NCBI GenBank assembly: GCA_023484185.1
Contig: JAMDBC010000098.1
Coordinates: 1-14,217, forward strand
Direction of reading: 5' to 3'
DNA from: Chloroflexota bacterium
GTDB taxonomy: Bacteria; Chloroflexota; Anaerolineae; Anaerolineales; Villigracilaceae
Length of the DNA: 14,217 bases
The notes below the pieces were generated by a model. It had not been told where the DNA came from. It saw only the letters and a program-made list of their open reading frames with translations, and made no database searches. This document shows, in pieces, positions 1 to 5,826 of the stretch. The number at the start of each line of letters is the position of its first letter. Positions within the stretch are counted from its first letter, which is position 1. The position numbers and the translations under genes were made by a program.

Positions 1-723
1 TGCGGCTTCGCGGAACGGACCATAAAATGACGAAGCATATTTCACAGCATACGACAAAATGGGCAGATGTTCAAATCCTGAAATATCCAACCCTTCACGA
101 ATCGCCGCCACCATCCCATCCATCATGCCGCTCGGCGCGACAATGTCCGCGCCACATTCGGCGTGCGAAATCGCAACCTTCGCCAGCACATCCAGCGTCG
201 GGTCGTTCAGCACGTAACCTTCAGGCAAGTGCGCGTGAGGACGGGTTGCCAACCCGTCGCCACTTACATTCAAAATCCCACAATGCCCGTGGTCGGTGTA
301 CTCACACAAACACACATCCGTCACCACAACCATCTCAGGGATTTCTTTTTTGATGGCGCGAATTGCCTGCTGGACAATTCCATCTTCCGCGAAATTTTCC
401 AGCCCAATCGGATCCTTCTCCGCGGGGATTCCAAACAGGATGACAGCGTTCACGCCCGACCTCGCGGCAGCTTCCGCTTCACGAACACTTTCTTCGACTG
501 ACAGTTGATACACGCCCGGCATCGAGAGGATCTCGCTTCGACCCTCGCTACGCTCGCCATGCCGCACGAACAGCGGATAGATAAAGTCGCGCGCGTTGAG
601 TTCGGTTTCGCGCACCATGGCACGGATGGCAGGTGTAGCGCGCAAACGTCTTGGACGATGAACGATTTCCGATTTCCGATTAACAATTAACGATTGACGA
701 TTTTCAAGTTCAAGCAGAGTCAT
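1..723 (-). CDS. hemB: Delta-aminolevulinic acid dehydratase (porphobilinogen synthase), 3' end missing
   Basis: HemB condenses two 5-aminolevulinate molecules into porphobilinogen in the cytosol. The frame is open from an ATG at 723 to the window edge, giving 241 of about 325 residues. The zinc-site cysteines are C138, C140 and C148 in a [14 protein letters not shown] segment. The MMDG motif lies near residue 200, and [17 protein letters not shown] follows, with K228 matching the first active-site lysine. The second lysine lies beyond the window. The ATG overlaps the hemD stop by 4 bp (ATGA), which suggests translational coupling. Three stretches look foreign to the family: residues about 7-23 come from a 7-bp-period array, residues 57-64 (ERSEGRSE) from a short tandem motif, and residues about 153-168 surround a perfect palindrome. 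All are in frame, so the enzyme may still work. The family assignment is secure; the effect of the extra segments is unknown. Confidence 0.95.
   Translation of the reverse strand, partial: MTLLELENRQSLIVNRKSEIVHRPRRLRATPAIRAMVRETELNARDFIYPLFVRHGERSEGRSEILSMPGVYQLSVEESVREAEAAARSGVNAVILFGIPAEKDPIGLENFAEDGIVQQAIRAIKKEIPEMVVVTDVCLCEYTDHGHCGILNVSGDGLATRPHAHLPEGYVLNDPTLDVLAKVAISHAECGADIVAPSGMMDGMVAAIREGLDISGFEHLPILSYAVKYASSFYGPFREAA
240..258. repeat. Palindromic repeat inside hemB
   Basis: The arms gacgggtt (240-247) and aacccgtc (251-258) are perfect reverse complements around a 3-nt loop. The element encodes part of GDGLATRP in HemB, at a place where family members normally have a short loop leading to an ND-T-L motif. 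It looks like an in-frame repeat insertion of roughly 45 bp. Confidence 0.75.
532..556. repeat. Two-copy tandem motif inside hemB
   Basis: Two near-copies of ctcgct-N-cg lie 12 bp apart and encode the ERSEGRSE peptide of HemB. The usual FV-x-x-G-x(n)-I-x-SMPG segment appears a couple of residues longer than typical. This is a weak repeat call that rests mainly on the odd peptide and the repeated bases. Confidence 0.4.
656..704. repeat. Array of seven 7-bp units inside the hemB 5' end
   Basis: Seven consecutive heptamers start at 656, 663, 670, 677, 684, 691 and 698. All fit the pattern c-g/a-a-t-N-N-N, for example cgatttc twice in a row and cgattga. Read on the minus strand they encode HemB residues about 7-23. 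Removing six units (42 bp, 14 codons) would leave MTLLEL joined to VHRPRRLR, which looks like a normal HemB amino end. Confidence 0.8.
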
Positions 724-1502
724 AATACCTCCAAGTTGCTTATGATTTGGATCAGTCCTTCAGTTGTATATTCTTTCGCGACCACAAGATTGGATAATCC
801 TTCGTCCCGCGCGGCTTTCTCGGTGATTGGACCAATGCAGGCAAACCGCGGATTGTTTGGCAGGTTCAATGGGTCGAGTTTATTTTGGCGCATAATAGCA
901 ATAAAGTTTTCAACCGTTGACGCGCTGGTGAAGGTGATGACATCCACACCCAATTTCAGCGCGGTGAGACCATCGGCGTCAGGTTGCGTGGGTAAAGTTT
1001 TGTAAACGGAAATTTCATGTGCCGTACCACCCGCTTCGACAATCGCCGCGGGCAAATCTTTGCGCGCGATCTCCGCGCGTGGGAGCAAGACCCATTTATT
1101 TTTCAAATCACCCAGCCCAGGCAAAATGGCTTCGGCTACATATTCTTGGGGAATGAAGTCAGGCTCGATATTATGTTTGCGTAACGCCTCGGCGGTTTTG
1201 GGGCCGATGGCGGCGATACGAGATAGGGGCGACCCGTCATGATCGTCAAACGCTCTGGCTGAACCAGGAAGGGTCGCCCCTACTACAGGTAATCGTTCAA
1301 ATATCACATTCACCGCGTTGACCGACGTAAACACAACCCAATCGTATTTTGCAAAAATTTTCATCGCGTTATCGAGTTCAGCATTATTTTCCATTGGACG
1401 TATTTCGATTACAGGAAAATAAATTGGCTCAAAGCCAGCCATTTTCAAGGCTTCACCAAAAGATTCGGATTGCGCGCGGGGACGGGTTATCAGGACTTTC
1501 AT
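720..1502 (-). CDS. hemD: Uroporphyrinogen-III synthase
   Basis: HemD closes linear hydroxymethylbilane with inversion of ring D to give uroporphyrinogen III, the branch point to heme, siroheme and cobamides. The protein has 260 residues, a usual length. It begins [15 protein letters not shown] and has the two-domain HemD pattern: VVFTSVNAV near 56-64, [13 protein letters not shown] near 95-107, and [10 protein letters not shown] and [11 protein letters not shown] in the second half. HemD is poorly conserved, so operon position strengthens the call. The ATG at 1502 lies just past the repeat array that forms the hemC end, and no clear Shine-Dalgarno precedes it. Residues about 72-95 between the FERL helix and RIAAIGP are encoded by a segment bounded by a 12-bp inverted repeat and look inserted. 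The stop overlaps the hemB start by 4 bp. Confidence 0.93.
   Translation of the reverse strand: MKVLITRPRAQSESFGEALKMAGFEPIYFPVIEIRPMENNAELDNAMKIFAKYDWVVFTSVNAVNVIFERLPVVGATLPGSARAFDDHDGSPLSRIAAIGPKTAEALRKHNIEPDFIPQEYVAEAILPGLGDLKNKWVLLPRAEIARKDLPAAIVEAGGTAHEISVYKTLPTQPDADGLTALKLGVDVITFTSASTVENFIAIMRQNKLDPLNLPNNPRFACIGPITEKAARDEGLSNLVVAKEYTTEGLIQIISNLEVL
1224..1282. repeat. Inverted repeat of 12 bp inside hemD
   Basis: taggggcgaccc (1224-1235) and gggtcgccccta (1271-1282) are perfect reverse complements separated by 35 bp. The whole element stays in frame and encodes the odd HemD stretch containing [11 protein letters not shown] and DDHDGSPLS. It has the layout of a small mobile palindromic element inserted in a loop. 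Confidence 0.8.
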
Positions 1503-1537
1503 AGTAATCAGTTGTCAGTGAACAGTGATCAGTTTCA
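1503..1537. repeat. 7-bp-period array at the hemC-hemD junction
   Basis: Five heptamers beginning agt start at 1503, 1510, 1517, 1524 and 1531; agtaatc and agtgatc are typical. On the minus strand the array encodes the last residues of HemC (LITVH), supplies its TGA stop, and fills the gap up to the hemD ATG. It is similar to the array inside hemC at 1661-1696 but in the opposite orientation: 27 of 32 positions match when one is reverse-complemented. Confidence 0.8.
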
Positions 1538-2435
1538 AAATTTCGCTCGCACCTTGTTGAATGGCTTTTTGCGCGAGTTCATTTCCAAGTTGGAGCGCGT
1601 CTGCGCCTTGACCAGTGACTTTGATAATTTTCTTTCCATCTTCCGAAATTACCAATCCCATCAAACTGATCACTGATGGCTGATCACTGATTACTGCATA
1701 AGCCGCGACAGGCACAGAACATCCGCCGCCGAGTCCGCTTAGGAAGGCGCGTTCGGCAGTAACTGCCTTCCGGGTAGAGTCGTTTTCCAGTGCGGCGAGC
1801 AGGCTAAGGGTAGTCTGATCGTCGGCACGACATTGTATAGCCAGCGCACCTTGTCCGGGCGCAGGCAACACGACATCCAATGGAATCCATTCTGTTACAT
1901 GTTGATCCAACCCCAAACGAGTCAATCCCGCGCCAGCAAGAACGATCGCGTCATATTGACCATCCAAGGCTTTGCGGACGCGCGTGTCCACGTTGCCACG
2001 CAGGGATTGAACGCGAAGGTCGGAGCGTAGGGAAAGGATTTGGGACGCGCGGCGCAGGCTCGAGGTCCCGATTGAAGCGTTTGTAGGTAACGTCGAAAGT
2101 GTGTAACCGCGCGCGGAAATCAAAGCGTCGCGCACTTCGGCGCGCGTTGGAATACCTCCAACGGTTAATCCTGTCGGATTTTCAACGGGCAGGTCTTTGA
2201 GCGAATGTACGGCGCAATGTACTGTGCCGGAAAGCAATTCGCTTTCGAGTTCCTGCGTGAAGAGTCCCTTGCCGCCGATTTCCGGCAAAGGCTTATCGAG
2301 AATTTTGTCGCCTTGCGTGGTAATAAATTTTTCTTCACAAACAAGATCAGGATGAGCCGTTTGTAATGCGGCGATAACCCATTGGGTTTGCCAGCGAGCC
2401 AGGGCAGAGGGACGAGTTGCAAAAATTAGTTTCAT
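1515..2435 (-). CDS. hemC: Porphobilinogen deaminase (hydroxymethylbilane synthase)
   Basis: HemC polymerises four porphobilinogens into hydroxymethylbilane on a covalent dipyrromethane cofactor. Family motifs are clear: FATRPSALARWQT at the start, GGKGLFTQELE near 54-64, VHSLKDLP near 77-83, GTSSLRRASQ near 123-132, LRGNVDTR near 145-152, and GGGCSVPVAAYA with the cofactor-binding cysteine at C239. The ATG at 2435 is preferred because HemC proteins usually begin at this point. A TTG at 2441 in the same frame would overlap the hemA stop by 4 bp and add only two residues. Residues about 248-257 (VISDQPSVIS), right after the cofactor-loop segment, come from a 7-bp-period repeat, and the last five residues come from a second array. 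Both remain in frame, so function is probably kept. Confidence 0.95.
   Translation of the reverse strand: MKLIFATRPSALARWQTQWVIAALQTAHPDLVCEEKFITTQGDKILDKPLPEIGGKGLFTQELESELLSGTVHCAVHSLKDLPVENPTGLTVGGIPTRAEVRDALISARGYTLSTLPTNASIGTSSLRRASQILSLRSDLRVQSLRGNVDTRVRKALDGQYDAIVLAGAGLTRLGLDQHVTEWIPLDVVLPAPGQGALAIQCRADDQTTLSLLAALENDSTRKAVTAERAFLSGLGGGCSVPVAAYAVISDQPSVISLMGLVISEDGKKIIKVTGQGADALQLGNELAQKAIQQGASEILKLITVH
1661..1696. repeat. 7-bp-period array inside hemC
   Basis: The units gatcact, gatggct, gatcact and gattact occupy 1668-1695, with a degenerate unit before them. The array encodes VISDQPSVIS in HemC, between the cofactor-cysteine segment and the GLVISEDGKK strand. It is an inverted relative of the array at 1503-1537. 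Confidence 0.8.
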
Positions 2436-2437
2436 GT

Positions 2438-3760
2438 TCAATCAGCCGCCTGGGAGGTAACGGGGGATGTATCCGAATAATGATTGGAAGTCTGGTTTTC
2501 CAGACCGAAGAGGGAACGCGCCAGAGCGGCATATTCGGCTGCGTTGGGCAAGGTCGCTTCAGCGCGCAAACGGTTCGTGGGATGATCGAGCATCTTTTTC
2601 ACCAAGGCTTGAGTCAATGCTTCAATGCGTGTACGCTGTTCGTCCGTTAGATCTGGCAGGCGCCGTAATGTTTTTTGAAGTTCAGTCTGGCGAATCATCT
2701 CTGCCTGCTGGTGCATATCCGTGATCAGAGGCAGCATATCCAGCGACTGCAGGAAGTTCATAAATTTGGCTTCCTCTTCAGCAAGGATCGTTTCAACATG
2801 CGGTATCTCCGCAGTTCGTTCTGCCAGCGATTGTTCAAGATGTGCGTTTAGATTGTCAATGTCATACAGGTGAACATTTGGAATATTTCCCACTTCAGGA
2901 TCTATATCGCGAGGAACAGCAATATCGATCAATATCAGCGGACGATTTGGGCGCTGTTGCATTGCTGTTGCGACCATATTTGGATGAACGATCATGTGCG
3001 GCGCGCCAGTGGATGTAATCAGAATATCAGTGCGAGCAAGGACTCGTTCCAGATTTTCAAATGTATCCACTTTTGCATTCCAGCGATCGGCAAGGTCATG
3101 CGCGCGTTGCAGGGTGCGATTAATGACGGTCAATCCATTGACATCGCGTTTTCGCAATGCCTCAACGGCTAGTTCTGCCATCTCACCGGCGCCAAGAATT
3201 GTTACTTGGGCGTTTTGCAGGTCACTTACGGAATATTCACACACCCCGGCGGCCAGCGAAGAAACCGAAGTGGGGTTGCGGCTGATGGCTGTTTCTGTGC
3301 GCGCACGCTTCCCTGCGCGGATCGCAGATTGAAAAAGACGCGATAACAACGGACCTGATGCGCCAACGCCACGCGCTAATTCCAAGGCGTGAACAACCTG
3401 CCCCAAAATTTGAGGTTCGCCGATGACGAGCGAATCCAATCCGGCGGCGACGTCGAATAAATGATGAACGGTCTCCGCGTTGGTATAGCGATATAAATGT
3501 GAATCCAGCTTGTTGATTGGTGTGCCGTGAGTATCAGATATGAGATTTTCCAGCCCGGCAAACGACTTGCTGCTTGACACGGCGTAAATTTCGATCCGGT
3601 TACAAGTGGAGATGATGATAATCTCTGCAATAGTATCTGCAACTCCTCCGCAGCCAAAGCGGGCAAGAGATGCGCGCACCTGGTCATCGCTAAACGCAAG
3701 CTGCTCACGTAGATGAATGGGCGTAGTGTTATGGTTTAGACCGATGCAGTGAATATACAT
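2438..3760 (-). CDS. hemA: Glutamyl-tRNA reductase
   Basis: HemA is the NADPH-dependent first committed enzyme of the C5 pathway, reducing Glu-tRNA(Glu) to glutamate-1-semialdehyde. The protein has 440 residues, a normal length. The catalytic cysteine is C53 in the STCNRIEIYA motif. VIGEPQILGQV follows near 112-122, the NADPH-binding ILGAGEMAELA near 188-198, and a helical dimerisation tail rich in charged residues from about 320. The start at 3760 gives MYIHCIGLNHNTTPIHLRE, the typical family beginning. It is the first gene of a minus-strand operon with hemC, hemD and hemB, so the set covers most of the route from charged tRNA to uroporphyrinogen III. The aminotransferase hemL is not in view. 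The Shine-Dalgarno is weak (gggttg). Confidence 0.97.
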   Translation of the reverse strand: MYIHCIGLNHNTTPIHLREQLAFSDDQVRASLARFGCGGVADTIAEIIIISTCNRIEIYAVSSSKSFAGLENLISDTHGTPINKLDSHLYRYTNAETVHHLFDVAAGLDSLVIGEPQILGQVVHALELARGVGASGPLLSRLFQSAIRAGKRARTETAISRNPTSVSSLAAGVCEYSVSDLQNAQVTILGAGEMAELAVEALRKRDVNGLTVINRTLQRAHDLADRWNAKVDTFENLERVLARTDILITSTGAPHMIVHPNMVATAMQQRPNRPLILIDIAVPRDIDPEVGNIPNVHLYDIDNLNAHLEQSLAERTAEIPHVETILAEEEAKFMNFLQSLDMLPLITDMHQQAEMIRQTELQKTLRRLPDLTDEQRTRIEALTQALVKKMLDHPTNRLRAEATLPNAAEYAALARSLFGLENQTSNHYSDTSPVTSQAAD

Positions 3761-3789
3761 GATTACAACCCAACGATATTGTTTGCAGT

Positions 3790-3798
3790 ACTATAGCA
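3790..3798 (-). promoter_or_regulatory. Candidate extended -10 promoter for the hem operon
   Basis: Read on the minus strand this is TGCTATAGT, an extended -10 element ending about 30 bp before the hemA ATG. No good -35 hexamer lies at the usual distance. The same TGCTATA start occurs in the candidate promoter at 11910-11918. Only sequence resemblance supports it. Confidence 0.4.
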
Positions 3799-4336
3799 AC
3801 TAATACGGCCAGGTGATACTGAGGTTTGAATAGATTCACTTTAGCGTTATGTTAATTTGACTAAGTGTTCATTAAGGAATGACAATGTTACTCAAAGAAT
3901 AAGATTATTCCATGTAATATGTCAATGCCATTTAAGAAGAAAATCACATGGCATTACTGTCTCCATGCCGCGCACAATAAGCGATCGAATTCATTCCACT
4001 AAACATTTGCGAATGCCGCTCCTGTGCCTGCCGCCGATATTCAGCCGCGCTCCATCCCATTACGAAAGATCATCATTTTTGAGCCTCCGTGGACATGGTA
4101 AACTCAAAGAAAGGAAGCGGCATGTCCATAGTCACCGTCCAGCCCGCACCAAATGCAGCCCTGGCGTTACCACTCAGCTCTTGCGAGCGTTTGTGATGTA
4201 ACTGCACACCTGGCAGATGACCTGCGAGGTTTCATATTGCGCGGGCAAATGGAGCTCATTCATGATCTCAATCATGGCCGGCCTTTTTATGACCCATACT
4301 GATCTTTCGTTAAAATCCACCAAAGAGCTGAGGAGT
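3799..4336. other. Long intergenic stretch without a convincing gene
   Basis: This stretch separates the divergent hem operon and the gene at 4358. Its first part, to about 3960, is clearly richer in A and T than its surroundings. A perfect 8-bp inverted repeat (aatgccat at 3924-3931, atggcatt at 3948-3955) lies there. Small open frames exist but are unrecognised: 24 codons from an ATG at 4122 with an aaggaag ahead of it, and 49 codons from an ATG at 4153 to 4302. The second reads like plausible protein (LADDLRGFILRGQMELIHDL) and could be a remnant or a small gene. A taaaat at 4311-4316 could serve as a -10 for the next gene, but no -35 was found. Confidence 0.4.
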
Positions 4337-4349
4337 AACCTTAAAGGTT
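4337..4349 (+). promoter_or_regulatory. Small palindrome over the ribosome binding site of the gene at 4358
   Basis: aacctt and aaggtt form a 6-bp inverted repeat around one base. The right arm contains the only Shine-Dalgarno-like bases (aaagg, about 10 bp before the ATG). It could be an operator or could mask the binding site, or it may be chance. Confidence 0.25.
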
Positions 4350-4357
4350 TGAAATAG

Positions 4358-5008
4358 ATGCTAAAGCCGATCCATGCGAAGATCACCCGCCGTGCAGTGG
4401 GTGAGTTGTTCAGCCCGCGCGCGCTCGAGATAATTGTTGCGTCAAATCTAAAGCAGGATGTTTTGAGCGGACAACTCGGACACGATGAATATCATTTCGA
4501 TAACAATGCTTTCGATAAATCCAAAGCTTATATCGAAGAACAGCGCACATTGATCTCGTCTGCGTTGGAACGCGCTGAAGTAAAGCCTGCATGGCAGGCC
4601 TTTGGCCGCCTCACGCACACCGCCCAGGATTTTTACGCTCACACCAATTACATTGACCTTTGGCTTGCGTGCCAGGAATCTGGAATGATGCCTGCACCGG
4701 CCGAACTCGATCCGCTCGACGTGGATCTGATCGACAGCCCGGCGCTGCGCTCCGGCAAATTGTATTATCCGTTTGAGACGTTGAGTTTTATTCCCACGCT
4801 CAGGAAATTTGTCATGCCGTTTCTGCCGCGTGATTCTCACGCATGGATGAATCTTGATTCTGAGGAGCGCGGTCCGCTATTTGAGTATGCTTTTCAGGCG
4901 GCGGTCAAGCGTACACGTTATGAGTTCGACCTTGTCAGGCGCGGATTTTCACCGAATGGTCTGGCATTGTTTCAGGATTCTTTGGCAAGCCATGCCCGGG
5001 ATATATGA
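4358..5008 (+). CDS. Helical protein resembling Het-C / zinc-dependent phospholipase C group
   Basis: This 216-residue protein has no signal peptide or membrane segment and is probably cytosolic and all-helical. The key signal is GHDEYHFDNN at 41-50 followed by RLTHTAQDFYAHTN at 84-97, giving H42, H46, H87, D91 and H95. An H-x3-D-x3-H pattern after an HFDN motif is typical of the Het-C and zinc-dependent phospholipase C / P1 nuclease-like helical fold, where these residues bind metal. That assignment is from motif memory only, and the substrate cannot be told. Start choice: the ATG at 4358 has a weak aaagg at 10 bp, and the N-terminus LKPIHAKITRRAV suits the family, where an early histidine often follows. 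The gene stands alone between an empty region and a methyltransferase remnant whose first half continues in the same frame beyond this stop. Confidence 0.6.
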   Translation: MLKPIHAKITRRAVGELFSPRALEIIVASNLKQDVLSGQLGHDEYHFDNNAFDKSKAYIEEQRTLISSALERAEVKPAWQAFGRLTHTAQDFYAHTNYIDLWLACQESGMMPAPAELDPLDVDLIDSPALRSGKLYYPFETLSFIPTLRKFVMPFLPRDSHAWMNLDSEERGPLFEYAFQAAVKRTRYEFDLVRRGFSPNGLALFQDSLASHARDI

Positions 5009-5098
5009 CAGGTTCAACAAGATGAAAAGGATCACTTCGTTCGGATCGGCCGGCGCGCTGGACATGACGCCTCGGCTGTCTACTCAACGCGTCCGGGC

Positions 5099-5280
5099 GT
5101 TCGCGCACTGATCGGACATCCCGCGCCGTTTCCGCTTGAGCTGCCGTACGGCCTGATTTAGTTGTATACTTTTGAGGCGATATCGTACTTGATCCGTTCA
5201 TGGCGAGCGGACAAACCGCCCTAGCGGCGTTGAAGGCGGGTAGACGTTATGCGGGAGATGAAGTCACCCATAGTATCTGA
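5099..5280 (+). pseudogene. Remnant of a DNA methyltransferase (C-terminal part)
   Basis: Conceptual translation from 5114 gives GHPAPFPLELPYGLI, then a TAG at 5159-5161, then LYTFE. After a one-base loss near 5177 it continues DIVLDPFMASGQTALAALKAGRRYAGDEV to a TGA at 5278. HPAPFP-x-ELP followed by a DPF-x-x-SG-x-T motif (S-adenosylmethionine-binding motif I) is the carboxy-terminal signature of beta-type N6-adenine or N4-cytosine DNA methyltransferases. Restoring CAG for TAG and one G in the frameshift gives a continuous family-like sequence. The fragment also ends early after GDEV and lacks the catalytic DPPY/SPPY part, which should lie upstream. The frame is open back to 5009, but that part is not recognisable. 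No restriction enzyme gene is visible nearby. Confidence 0.75.
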
Positions 5281-5297
5281 CCTGGCGGAAAAGCGTA

Positions 5298-5329
5298 TTG
5301 GCGAGAATCGTAAAGTGAAAGGGTATAAT
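5298..5329 (+). promoter_or_regulatory. Promoter for yqeY, possibly giving a leaderless mRNA
   Basis: A consensus TATAAT at 5324-5329 ends 7 bp before the ATG at 5337. The best upstream hexamer is ttggcg at 5298-5303, with a long 20-bp spacer. Transcription would start at or within a base or two of the start codon, and no Shine-Dalgarno is present. Confidence 0.55.
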
Positions 5330-5336
5330 TCTGACC

Positions 5337-5783
5337 ATGAACATTAAAATTCAACTCACCGAGTCAATGAAAGATGCGATGAAGTCCGGAGATGCGGTGC
5401 GCCTGCGGACTGTCCGCATGGTGAATGCCGCCATCAAGCAGATCGAAGTGGATAAGCGCACGGTCATGGACGACGCGGCGGTCATGTCACTATTGCAAAA
5501 GGAAATCAAAAATCGCCGTGAGGCGCTTGAAGAAGCAAAGATGGCCAATCGCGCCGACCTTGTGGCAGATAACGAAGCCGAGATCAAAGTGCTGGAAGTC
5601 TTCCTGCCCAAAGCCATGCCCGCCGAGGAACTGCGCGCACTTGCCCAAGCCGCCATCGTCGAGACCGGCGCGGCCGCGCCGGCCGATATGGGCAAAGTGA
5701 TGAAAGCGCTGATGCCCAAAGTGGCTGGACGCGCTGCAAACGATCAGATCAGCGCGGTGGTTAAGGAACTTCTTGTGAAGTAA
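5337..5783 (+). CDS. yqeY: GatB/YqeY domain protein
   Basis: YqeY proteins resemble the tRNA-interacting carboxy-terminal domain of GatB, the amidotransferase subunit that makes Gln-tRNA and Asn-tRNA. Their own cellular role is not firmly known. The 148-residue length is typical. Family features are the start (IQLTESMKDAMKSGDAVRLRTVRMVNAAIKQIEVDKR), the LLQKEIKNRREALEEAKMANRADLVADNEAEIKVLEVFLPK middle (split here as LLQKEIKNRREAL near 50-62 and VLEVFLPKAMP near 83-93), and the MGKVMKALMPKVAGRA end near 117-132. The gene appears to be a single transcription unit with its own strong -10 box and a candidate terminator directly after the stop. Confidence 0.92.
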   Translation: MNIKIQLTESMKDAMKSGDAVRLRTVRMVNAAIKQIEVDKRTVMDDAAVMSLLQKEIKNRREALEEAKMANRADLVADNEAEIKVLEVFLPKAMPAEELRALAQAAIVETGAAAPADMGKVMKALMPKVAGRAANDQISAVVKELLVK

Positions 5784-5824
5784 AACTTTAAGCGCGAAGT
5801 CAGTCGGGGGTGCAAAGTTTTTTT
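5782..5824 (+). terminator. Candidate intrinsic terminator after yqeY
   Basis: aaaacttt (5782-5789) pairs with aaagtttt (5814-5821), and a run of T follows to 5824. The stem is A/T-rich and the loop is 24 nt, so termination would be weak. It sits exactly between yqeY and the next gene. Confidence 0.35.
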
Positions 5825-5826
5825 CA

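Noticed and set aside
656..1696. CRISPR array explanation for the short repeats in the hem genes
   Set aside because: Units are 7 bp and contiguous without unique spacers, and no cas gene is present.
2490..2505. Hairpin gtctgg-tttt-ccagac near the end of hemA
   Set aside because: A single 6-bp stem inside a coding region is expected by chance; no repeat relationship was found.
3857..4201. Plus-strand frame of 114 codons in the intergenic gap
   Set aside because: The composition is arginine- and serine-rich with no family resemblance and no ribosome binding site; it reads like noise.
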